The notes beneath the pieces were generated by a model. That model saw only the letters and a list, made by a program, of their open reading frames with translations, was not told where the DNA came from and did not search any database. A program made the position numbers and the translations under genes. From Sphingomonas phyllosphaerae 5.2 (GTDB lineage Bacteria > Pseudomonadota > Alphaproteobacteria > Sphingomonadales > Sphingomonadaceae), in contig NZ_ATTI01000001.1 of the NCBI RefSeq assembly GCF_000419605.1, positions 781,501 to 845,500 of the forward strand: 64,000 nt of DNA. Direction: 5' to 3'. This document shows positions 26,353 through 34,618 of this stretch, one piece after another. Within the stretch, counting starts at the first letter, position 1. Every line of letters starts with the position of its first letter.

Positions 26353-27190
26353 AGTGGTAGTCACGGGCGGCACGGCTTTCCAAGCTGTGACGGAACAATT
26401 TCTTCCGACGCTGGAGGCGAGCGGGATCCCGCGCGGCGAATCCATCATCCTTGCCAAGGACTGGTATTCACTGATCGCACTCGCCAGGCTCTTGCGGGAC
26501 TTCGGCACCCCGATCGTCGGCCCAGGTGCGCGCCCTTACAAGCGGTCGCGACTTTTCGCCCAGCTTGCCGAGCAACTTTGTGGCGCCATCGTGGAGCCGT
26601 CGCCCGACACGACGCGGCAGCTCGAACGCGCGCTCTTCCACACGGTTCAGGACGCAAGTGGCGAGACTCGCCTCGAACTGTTCGGGTTCGAGGGTCGGCG
26701 AGTGCTGGTCAGGCTGCAGCGTGAAGCCGTTAGGCTCGCCCAAGCCGGCCATGGTGCATTGGGCTGGCTGGACGCCATGTCGCAGGCCACGGGTGATATC
26801 CTGCGACAGGCGGGATACGTCGACTCACAGCAGTCTGGTCTGTTCTATGCCTCCGTGCAGGAGATGAAGGCCGACATGGTCCGGCAGAAGGTGGACGTCG
26901 CCAACCTTTCCATCGAGCATCTCGGACTCTTCGCTAGCCCCACCAAGGCACTTCGCCTTTCCACGATACACGCCGCCAAGGGACGCGAATATGCCGCGGT
27001 GTGCATCATCGGAATGCGTACGGGATCGTTCCCGCACTACAACACCACCGACCTCGCGGCGGAAAAGCGGCAGTTCTACGTCGCGATTACGCGGGCCGAA
27101 AAGTTCCTTATGTATGTCGCCGAGCGCGATCGCTGGAATAATCCACCAGGCCCGTTTCTCGGTCCGACTGGCATCAACGTCCTGAACTGA
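26353..27190 (+). pseudogene. UvrD-like helicase, C-terminal half (5' end removed by IS6)
   Basis: A frame open from the IS6 border encodes ~278 residues of a superfamily 1 helicase: GESIILAKDWYSLIALARLL near the start, then motif V STIHAAKGREYAAV and motif VI EKRQFYVAITRAEKFLMYV. The Walker A and B motifs that should precede are absent, so the protein cannot be an active helicase. A GTG at 26354 could allow expression of the remnant. Relatives often sit in phage-defence or DNA-repair loci, but no partner gene survives here. Confidence 0.82.
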
Positions 27191-27368
27191 CGGGGATCAT
27201 CGTGGTGACTGGCATGGCATGAACGAACGTTTGCTTCTCGGAGCGGCTTTAGCGGCCGCAGCCGAGAATGACCGCGATGGGGCTTCTCAGTGTCATAACC
27301 GGTCGGTTGTGACCCCAGCCCGAAGCGGCAGCAGACAGCTGCTGCAATCATCAGGGCGCGACTAGAAG

Positions 27369-28064
27369 CTACAGGTCGAGCTCGGCGGCCTGCTTTGGGG
27401 TTAATCTGCGCAACGTCAGATTGCCGATGTTCGCGTTGCTGGCAGACAGCTTCCCAGCGTTGCACTTCAGCACGACGTTAGAGGGTGCGTCATTGGAATC
27501 GCCAACATAGTGCACCGTCGCGGAGATGCGATCGGCCGAACGCTTGTTCACCGTCACGTTCCCGCGCGAGATGCCGCCTTCATAGTATTTCCACGTGATC
27601 GAGCCTGACTTTCCAATCCGAACGAACAGGCCGGAGCCATCGCCGCTTTCTTCTGAGAAGGACACATTTGAATAGGCGCCGATGCAGCCGAACTCCGCCT
27701 CGGTCGACTTCGACTTCGGCTTCGGCTTCGGAGTAGGCGGAGCTACAGGCGCCGGCATAGCACTTTGGGGCGTTGCGGTAGGTAAACGTGCCGCTTTTTT
27801 AGCCGTCGGCTTGGGCGAGCGATCCGCGAGCAGCAGATATGCTAGCGTCGCGATTGCAATCACAAGCACCGCAGCGATAGTAGCCTTGATCCAGCGAGTA
27901 CGGGCGCTAGGCTCGTCTTCCTGAGACCCAACGGCGAGGTGCTCGTCTTGGTCGACGACGGTTGATGACGAGCTAGGCAGCAGCCGAGCTTTTTCGGCCT
28001 CGAACTCTTCCGGTGTCAGCGCACCGGCGTCCAGCAGCGCCTTTGCGCGCTCCAACTTGCTCAT
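27369..28064 (-). CDS. SHOCT-domain single-pass membrane protein
   Basis: About 231 residues from ATG 28064 (ATG 28076 also possible; neither has a strong ribosome-binding site). The N-terminus is a SHOCT motif (LERAKALLDAGALTPEEFEA, then KARLL). A membrane helix follows (IAAVLVIAIATLAYLLL), then a Pro/Lys-rich linker (PTPKPKPKSKS) and a beta-rich C-terminal domain starting EFGCIGAYSNVSF that is probably periplasmic. It is divergent from a second SHOCT protein 50 bp away. Function unknown. Confidence 0.75.
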   Translation of the reverse strand: MSKLERAKALLDAGALTPEEFEAEKARLLPSSSSTVVDQDEHLAVGSQEDEPSARTRWIKATIAAVLVIAIATLAYLLLADRSPKPTAKKAARLPTATPQSAMPAPVAPPTPKPKPKSKSTEAEFGCIGAYSNVSFSEESGDGSGLFVRIGKSGSITWKYYEGGISRGNVTVNKRSADRISATVHYVGDSNDAPSNVVLKCNAGKLSASNANIGNLTLRRLTPKQAAELDL

Positions 28065-28116
28065 CCAATCATGCATGCCCTACGATCCTATCAGCCATCC
28101 ATTGGAGAGCAAGTTA

Positions 28117-28590
28117 GTGGACTATGATGCGCTGGAGCGGCTCGTCCGATTGCGGGATCAAGGCGCTCTGTCCAGTGGAGAGTTTGCCGAGCAAAAGCGC
28201 ATTCTGTTTGACGAGGATGGTGCGGCTGCTTCAGCGCCGCTGATCGTGTCGGAGCGCCTCTCCCCTCATTCGCCACTTCAGAAGATCAGCGCCGCAGCGT
28301 TCATTACAGGCCTGTGCGCCGTGCTGTATTCCACGTTCATCTACGATGCGACGATTAGTCCCATGGATGCGCCAAGCGCATATTCGTCGATAGACGTGTC
28401 CAGCAGCATCGAGGACAAGGCACGTGCGATCAGTGACGTAAATGATCGGCTCGAGCGGACGATGGCCGGTGAGCGGATCGTCAACCTTTCGCGCCTTAAG
28501 GAGCAGCGCCAGATATTCTCCTTCGGCGCGTTGCTGATGATTTTGGGTGCTATCGGCTTCGTGGTTCCACTGGCGCGCAGGCGACGCTGA
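28117..28590 (+). CDS. SHOCT-domain two-helix membrane protein
   Basis: The 157-residue frame begins at GTG 28117 with GGAGAG 7 nt upstream; earlier in-frame starts would overlap the divergent gene. It opens with a SHOCT motif (LERLVRLRDQGALSSGEFAE, then QKRIL), has a membrane helix (AAAFITGLCAVLYSTFIYD), a coiled extracytoplasmic stretch with DVNDRLERTM, and a final helix FSFGALLMILGAIGFVVPLA with an RRRR end. The paired, divergent arrangement suggests the two SHOCT proteins work together. Confidence 0.75.
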   Translation: MDYDALERLVRLRDQGALSSGEFAEQKRILFDEDGAAASAPLIVSERLSPHSPLQKISAAAFITGLCAVLYSTFIYDATISPMDAPSAYSSIDVSSSIEDKARAISDVNDRLERTMAGERIVNLSRLKEQRQIFSFGALLMILGAIGFVVPLARRRR

Positions 28591-29408
28591 GGCGCAGCCC
28601 ATTTTACCAAGGTAAAGCGTCATGTTGTGATGGTGTCACAACCGGTCGATTCTGTCATGGCATGTCAATGCACGGTTTTCCGCGACTTCGCGGGTGTCAG
28701 AAGCTCGTGTCAGAACGTCGGCTTGCGGTAGGTGAGCGTGTGCTTCAAGGCAGACTTGGCGGCGCAGCGGCCAAGCCGACTAAGAGGCAGGTTTTGGCGA
28801 GAGCAGCCGTTAGGCACGGCACGCGGGAACGGCAGGAATGTCCCGCTTCTCGCCATTTCCGCCATCGCTGTTCGAGGCGTCAGGCGAACATGAATGGATG
28901 TCCAAAGTTGGAGAACGCGGAACCACCACTGAATGTCGTGTTGTGGGTCTACCCGTCGCAGAGCTGCCGGACAGCTTCCGCCCCATATCGGCCGTTCACT
29001 CGATCGGCATGCGTCCCGAAATTGGCCGTTCAAACCGCTCGTCCAGTTCCCGTTTTCTCATGTTCGACCGGCAAATTTCGGGAAAATCCAATCAGGAACA
29101 GATTTCGGGGAAGCGTGACCGGAAGAAACGCGCAGCGCGTGTATCAACGGCCTTGTCCTGTTTGACCTTCCTTTTCGAGAAAGGGAAGATCGGCAGAAAG
29201 CGCCACACTCTGTGGATGTCAGCGCTAATTGGCACTCTCTGTCAGCGGTAAATGTCACGGCGCGACGTGGCATATCGTCAACGGGCCAGGGCATGGCGAT
29301 TGATCGAGTCTGGGGGCCTAGGCATGGTGTGGACGGATATCGTGCGCCCCTTGTGAGCATCGCGCGACTGAGAGCGATGTATGATCCCGCTCCATCAGGA
29401 TGCGGATC
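28591..29408 (+). other. Gene-poor stretch with degenerate repeats
   Basis: About 800 bp with overlapping short frames on both strands but no convincing gene. The text around 28980-29120 has several CCCGAAATTGGCCGTTC-like and TTTCGGGAA-like pieces similar to the degenerate intergenic sequence at 41220-41330. Confidence 0.5.
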
Positions 29409-29661
29409 ATGAAAATAAACTACATTCTGGGCGTGAGCAAACCTCCCTGCATAATGCACGGGTCGGTCGTCTGCGCGGATGGCCCACGAAGGGCTCGCCA
29501 TGGCTTATGGCGAATTTTTGGCGGCGAGCACCTTTCCCCATCGGCAACCGATCATTGCTATCGGCAAAGTAGCTGCGAATGCCGACAACGATGTGCAGCC
29601 GCATGAAGATGCGCGCAACGACATTGCCATAGCCGGAGACGTTGCGAACGCAGCCGCATGA
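29409..29661 (+). pseudogene. Frameshifted relative of the NYILRREQ small protein
   Basis: ATG 29409 opens MKINYIL and then needs a one-base shift to read REQTSLHNA, and another to read SARMAHEGLAMAYGEFLAAS and TFPH, matching the intact 60-residue protein at 11771-11953. The coding unit is therefore broken twice. Confidence 0.6.
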
Positions 29662-29772
29662 CCGAAGAGATAGGTGTGCACGAGGGGATTGGGGTGTCCG
29701 GGTAAGGCGGCACGCACTCGATCCGGCATCCCGGACGGGTAAGCCGAACCGGCTGCGATTCCCCAGCGGCAG

Positions 29773-30375
29773 TCACAGGTTCGACACGAACCACACGACG
29801 AATGCGACGACTCCCAGAAGGGCGCAGGCGAGTATGGCACGCACAAGGGGCGGGTCCTCTGGAGTGGTTTCTCGGGGCCACGGCAAAGTAAGTGCTCGCA
29901 ACGGAGCGACGAAGGCGACGGCCGCGCCGGCAACGCGAACCCAGTCCAGCGTTACCCAGCGCTTCGCCATTGCGACCGACTGGGGATCGGTGATCGTATC
30001 TTTGGACGAGCCGATACCGTGATAATAGAGCGCCGCGTTCATCGGCCAGAACGCGACCACCGTCAGGATGAGCAGGAGCAGGATGCCGATCGATGGCAGG
30101 CAGAGCTGCCAGCGGTAACGCCAGGGTGTGCGCCATCCGGCGACCAGCGCTCCAAATCCGGCGATCAACATGGCCGCCGAGAACGGGATGAAGAACACGC
30201 CGGTATCGACGGGCCACGCCTTGCCATAGGGCATCATCGCGAGAGATGCAGGCGGATCGGCACCCCAGGCGCCGGCAAGAACGACAAGATCGAACAGCTT
30301 TGCGCCGAGCAGTGGTCCTCCTACCAGTACCGCAAGCCACAGGAACGCTCGGGTGATGGTTTCCCTGTTCGCCAT
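29773..30375 (-). CDS. DUF1772 / anthrone-oxygenase-like four-helix membrane protein
   Basis: The 200-residue product starts at ATG 30375, with GGAGG properly spaced. Hydrophobic helices: FLWLAVLVGGPLLGAKLF, PFSAAMLIAGFGALVAGW, LPSIGILLLLILTVVAFW and LVRAILACALLGVVAFVVWF. The segment FWPMNAALYYHG and the TLDWVR motif fit the DUF1772 (anthrone oxygenase-like) family. Its substrate is unknown and the oxygenase role is unproven in bacteria. It stands alone. Confidence 0.7.
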   Translation of the reverse strand: MANRETITRAFLWLAVLVGGPLLGAKLFDLVVLAGAWGADPPASLAMMPYGKAWPVDTGVFFIPFSAAMLIAGFGALVAGWRTPWRYRWQLCLPSIGILLLLILTVVAFWPMNAALYYHGIGSSKDTITDPQSVAMAKRWVTLDWVRVAGAAVAFVAPLRALTLPWPRETTPEDPPLVRAILACALLGVVAFVVWFVSNL

Positions 30376-30656
30376 ACGGCCTCCGTCCGAACCCGCACGC
30401 TTTATGCGACTGGCCGGGATCCTCTGCCGAAATCCGGCCGACGACAAGCCGCTCATGTTCGTGCGCGGCTCGCGGCCTTCTCGAATAACCATCCTTTTGA
30501 GAACGCGCCGGCCGTCTCGATCGCCGTTCTCGTACGGGAAGACAGGATCGCGAGCATCGGTTTGAACTCGATTACGAGGTGCTGTTTCAGCCCCTGTTGC
30601 AGTCGCGTTTCCGTGTCTGAAAACGGGGAGGCTAGGCCTTCGCTGGCAACCCCCTT

Positions 30657-32678
30657 ATGATGACCAATGGTAGTCCAAGGCGAGGTAAGTCGTTGCACTT
30701 TGAGGTTTTGACGGGCGGCGGGCGCATGGGCGCGGTGATGCGCGCGTACGACTGGAGCAACTCACCGCTGGGACCGCCCGATAGCTGGCCTCAACCGTTG
30801 AAAACTCTGGTCGGCGTCATGCTGGGAGCGGATCAGCCGATGTTCATCGGTTGGGGTGCCGATCACATCCTGCTGTACAATGACGGCTACGCTCCCATGC
30901 TGGCTGATCGCCATCCCGGTGCCCTTGGCCGGCCCTTCTTCGATGTCTGGCCGGAGGTTCGCGACGAACTGACGCCGCTGTTCGATGCCGTGGCCCGTGG
31001 TGAACCCGTTCACATGGCCGACTTGTCACTGGAGCTCGATCGTCCCGGTCGACATCCGGAAGCCCATTTCGCGTTCAGCTATACGCCCGTCCGCAGCGAG
31101 ACGGGGGAGATCGACGGTCTATTCTGCGCCTGCACGGAGACGACCGAACAAGTCGTCGCTGACCGCCAATCGTCAGCGGCCCGAAACCGCCTGTTCGAGA
31201 TGACGCGCGATCTCTTCGGCGTGGCGACGTTCGATGGTTATCTCAAGACCATCAACCCGGCATGGGCGTCCATTCTCGGTCGCTCGCATGATGAACTGAC
31301 CAGCCGGCCGTTTTCAGACATCATCCATCCCGACGATCTCGACGCTACGGGCAGCGTCATCGAAACGCTGATGCGTGGCGAGCCGGTGCATCAGTTCCTC
31401 GTTCGCCTGCTGAAGGCGGACGGGACGCCGATCTCGTTCGCATGGTCGGCTACGCCGGACAGCGATCCTGGCAGCGGCATTTTCTACACCGTGGGTCGTG
31501 ACATCACTGAGGAGCAGAATCGCGAGGAGATGCTGCGGCAGAGCCAGAAGATGGAAGCGGTAGGCCAGCTCACCGGTGGCCTCGCCCATGATTTCAACAA
31601 CCTGCTGACCGGCATGATGGGCAATCTGGAGCTGCTACAGATGCGTGTCGCGCGCGGGCGCACCGACGACCTCGACCGCTTCATTTCGGCGGCACAGGGC
31701 GCTGGCAGGCGCGCTGCATCATTGACGCAACGTCTGCTGGCATTCTCCCGGCGTCAGACCCTCGATCCGAGGCCGACCGACGTCGCCGCGCTCGTCAGGG
31801 GCATGGAGGATCTGCTGCGGCGTACGGTAGGACCCGAGTGTGCGATCGAGGTCATCGATGCACCTGGCCTATGGCCGGCGATGATCGACGGGACGCAGCT
31901 GGAAAGCGCACTGCTCAACCTGTGCATCAACGCCCGCGACGCGATGCCGGGTGGGGGACGTATTACCATCGAAGCCGCCAACAAGCGTCTCGATCAGCGT
32001 GCCGCCCGTCAGCACGACATCGATCCCGGCGAGTATCTGTCGATCTGCGTGACCGACGCCGGCACGGGCATGGAGCCGCAGGTCGTCGAGCGGGCGTTCG
32101 AGCCGTTCTTCACCACCAAGCCGATCGGACAGGGAACGGGTCTTGGCCTGTCGATGGTGTACGGCTTTGCCCGTCAGTCGGGCGGACAGGTCCGGATCTA
32201 TTCCGAAGTCGGCATGGGTACGACCATCTGTATCTACCTGCCCAGGTATGACGGCGAAGCCACGAACACTGCGGGTGACGACGTACTGCCAGAGAACATG
32301 AAGGGCAGCGGCGAAACCATCCTCGTTGTGGATGACGAGGCGACCATTCGCCATCTCATCGACGAGGTATTGGACGAACAGGGCTATACGGTCATCGGCG
32401 CCGGCGACGGAGCGGCCGGGATCAAGGTCCTGCAATCGGGAGCGAGGATCGACTTGCTCATCACCGATGTTGGATTGCCCAATGGGATGAATGGTCGTCA
32501 GGTGGCCGACGCAGCACGATCCTTGCGGCCAGGGCTGAAGGTGCTGTTCATCACCGGCTATGCGGAGAACGCAGCGGTGGGCAACGGCCATCTCGAACCG
32601 GGTATGGAACTGCTGACCAAGCCATTTACGATCGAGGCGCTGTCTATGAAAGTCGCCGAGATCCTGAGACAGGCTTGA
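30657..32678 (+). CDS. PAS-domain hybrid histidine kinase with C-terminal receiver
   Basis: The 673-residue protein has an N-terminal PAS-like region (about 30-160), a PAS domain (about 175-285), a HisKA-type domain with phospho-His311 in GGLAHDFNNLLTG, an ATPase domain (NLCINARDAMP, GTGLGLSMVYGFARQ) and a C-terminal receiver with Asp604 in LLITDVGLPNG and Lys in LLTKPFT. No membrane helix is seen, so it senses a cytoplasmic signal such as redox or light through PAS. No response regulator is adjacent; the internal receiver may be the output or a phosphate sink. Confidence 0.9.
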   Translation: MMTNGSPRRGKSLHFEVLTGGGRMGAVMRAYDWSNSPLGPPDSWPQPLKTLVGVMLGADQPMFIGWGADHILLYNDGYAPMLADRHPGALGRPFFDVWPEVRDELTPLFDAVARGEPVHMADLSLELDRPGRHPEAHFAFSYTPVRSETGEIDGLFCACTETTEQVVADRQSSAARNRLFEMTRDLFGVATFDGYLKTINPAWASILGRSHDELTSRPFSDIIHPDDLDATGSVIETLMRGEPVHQFLVRLLKADGTPISFAWSATPDSDPGSGIFYTVGRDITEEQNREEMLRQSQKMEAVGQLTGGLAHDFNNLLTGMMGNLELLQMRVARGRTDDLDRFISAAQGAGRRAASLTQRLLAFSRRQTLDPRPTDVAALVRGMEDLLRRTVGPECAIEVIDAPGLWPAMIDGTQLESALLNLCINARDAMPGGGRITIEAANKRLDQRAARQHDIDPGEYLSICVTDAGTGMEPQVVERAFEPFFTTKPIGQGTGLGLSMVYGFARQSGGQVRIYSEVGMGTTICIYLPRYDGEATNTAGDDVLPENMKGSGETILVVDDEATIRHLIDEVLDEQGYTVIGAGDGAAGIKVLQSGARIDLLITDVGLPNGMNGRQVADAARSLRPGLKVLFITGYAENAAVGNGHLEPGMELLTKPFTIEALSMKVAEILRQA

Positions 32679-32724
32679 GCCGGCCCATCGTCTTCGACGA
32701 TCCGGATTGTGATGAGGGGTCCTA

Positions 32725-33501
32725 TTACGCGCGATCTGTGCCCGCTGCGCGCCGCGGCAGGATCGCCACCAGCAACATGATCGCAGCCGCGAGCACGATC
32801 GACGCCAATGGCCGGCTGAACGCCAGTCCTCCATGATCGACCGGCTTGTCGAGGAAGTCACCCACTGCGGCACCAAGCGGGCGGGTCAGGATGAAGGCGG
32901 CCCAGAACAGCGCGACGCGGCTGATGTTGGTCATCAAATAGAGGGCGACAAGCAGCGCGAGCCCGATCGCAAAGACGCCCGCCGCACCGATATAGCCGAG
33001 CCCGCCAGTGTCTGCGAGCCAGTCGCCCAGCGCCGTGCCCAGCGTTTGCGACAGCGTGATCGTGATCCAGTAGAAGAGTTCGGCCCGCGGTTCGTGGACG
33101 GTATCGACCGAGATCGATCCGAGCGCGCGATACCAGGCGAACAGCGATGCCAGCACGAGGGCCAGCAGCAGCGTCGATCCGCCGGTATAGCCGATCCCGA
33201 GCGACCGCGTGGCGAAGTCCGCCATCGTGGTGCCAGCGGTGGTGGAGGCGATGATCGTCGCCCAGTAGAGGAAGGGGCGATAGCGATCGGCCCTGATGTG
33301 CAATACGACGAGCAGCACCAGCAGGCTCAGGAAGATCGCGCTGCCGACGAGATAGCCGAGGTTCATCGACATGCTGACCGTGTCGCCGGCGGTCTCGCCC
33401 AGCGTCGTCGCGAGGATCTTGATGATCCAGAAGCCGAGCGCCACCGCCGGAACCTTGACCAGGGTGCTGCGCGCGTCGTCGGACAGGGTCATTGGTGGCA
33501 T
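32725..33501 (-). CDS. COG4705-type membrane protein
   Basis: The 258-residue protein has about eight membrane helices arranged as internal repeats. Each repeat carries a TLGETxGD or TLGTALGDW type motif (LATTLGETAGDTVSMSMNLG; LSQTLGTALGDWLADTGGLG; LTRPLGAAVGDFLDKP). This is the pattern of COG4705 uncharacterised membrane proteins. The repeated acidic Gly-Asp motif suggests a transport role, possibly of cations. It is convergent with the sensor kinase and divergent from the efflux operon. Confidence 0.8.
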   Translation of the reverse strand: MPPMTLSDDARSTLVKVPAVALGFWIIKILATTLGETAGDTVSMSMNLGYLVGSAIFLSLLVLLVVLHIRADRYRPFLYWATIIASTTAGTTMADFATRSLGIGYTGGSTLLLALVLASLFAWYRALGSISVDTVHEPRAELFYWITITLSQTLGTALGDWLADTGGLGYIGAAGVFAIGLALLVALYLMTNISRVALFWAAFILTRPLGAAVGDFLDKPVDHGGLAFSRPLASIVLAAAIMLLVAILPRRAAGTDRA

Positions 33502-33622
33502 CTCTCAGGGTGGAAGCCCGATCTACTCCCGGTCCTGATCGCAGCGAAGCCTGCACCGTCACATTGGGGCATTGTATAGTTCCGCCAAGCTCACCCCAAT
33601 GATGACGGGATAGACGGTCCGG

Positions 33623-34618
33623 ATGATCCGATCGTCCCTGCTGGCCACGCTCCTGTTTTCCGCGCTTCTGCTGCAAGGCTGCGGTACCGACCCGGCTCCC
33701 TCGCCGAAGCCACCCGCCAAGGCGGAGGCGGTCGCGCATGAGGCCGATCTGCTGCGGCTGACACTGACTCCCGAAGCGGTGCAGCGGCTTGGTATCCGCG
33801 TCGCGGCGGTCGGTGACGGGACGACCGCGCAGGTCCGTGCCACCAGCGGCGAGATCGTCGTGCCACCGATCGGTGCGGCGGGGGTGCCGACCGGATCGAC
33901 CAGCAACCTCGCTCAGATCGGGACCGCGCAGGCGGCAGCGGACGGCGAGGTCGCGCGGACGCGTGCGCTGGTGCGACTGGCGACGATCGCGCTGAACCGG
34001 GCGTCGGCGCTGGTTCGCGAAGAGGCCGGCAGCGTCCGCGCTCGCGACGAGGCAGCGGCAGCGCTCGCCACGGCACGGGCCGCAGCCGACGCGGCGGTCG
34101 CGGGGCGCCGCCTGCTCGGTCCGCCCGTTGCGGCGATGGCGAACCCTGCAAGCGTCTGGGTGCGTGTCCCGGTCTTCGGCAGCGACGTCGGCGACATCAC
34201 GCGGGGCGCATCTGCGACCGTCCGGCCACTCGGCGATGACACCGCCGCACCCCGATCCGCGCGACCGGTGCAGGCCCCGCCTTCCGCCAACGCCGTCGCC
34301 GGCACCGTCGATCTGTTCTTCACGCTCGACAATCGTGAGCGGACGTGGCGCGTCGGCCAGCGGGTCGCGGTGTCGCTGCCGCTGGGTGGGACCGCCGAGG
34401 GGCTTGCTATCCCGGCTGCGGCGATCGTCCGGGACATCCATGGCGGCGAATGGGTCTATCGCCGCACCGCGCCTGACACCTACGTCCGCCAGCGGATCGA
34501 GGTGGCCAGCATCGATAACGGCCGGGCGATCCTGTCACGTGGGCTGGAGCGCGGCGCGGAGGTCGTGACGGACGGCGCGGCCGAGTTGTTCGGCACCGAG
34601 TTCGGGACACCGCACTGA
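33623..34618 (+). CDS. RND efflux periplasmic adaptor lipoprotein
   Basis: The 331-residue protein has a lipoprotein signal peptide ([11 protein letters not shown]) and the membrane-fusion-protein architecture: a short Ala-rich helical hairpin (about 95-165), a beta-barrel ([33 protein letters not shown]) and a membrane-proximal domain. It is shorter than most CusB/CzcB proteins. Its stop overlaps the pump start (TGATG). It links the inner-membrane pump at 34618 to the outer-membrane factor at 37716. Confidence 0.9.
   Translation: MIRSSLLATLLFSALLLQGCGTDPAPSPKPPAKAEAVAHEADLLRLTLTPEAVQRLGIRVAAVGDGTTAQVRATSGEIVVPPIGAAGVPTGSTSNLAQIGTAQAAADGEVARTRALVRLATIALNRASALVREEAGSVRARDEAAAALATARAAADAAVAGRRLLGPPVAAMANPASVWVRVPVFGSDVGDITRGASATVRPLGDDTAAPRSARPVQAPPSANAVAGTVDLFFTLDNRERTWRVGQRVAVSLPLGGTAEGLAIPAAAIVRDIHGGEWVYRRTAPDTYVRQRIEVASIDNGRAILSRGLERGAEVVTDGAAELFGTEFGTPH

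Noticed and set aside
28662..29501. Several short frames on both strands between the SHOCT protein and the broken small gene
   Set aside because: They overlap one another, share no motif and sit in degenerate repeat-like sequence.
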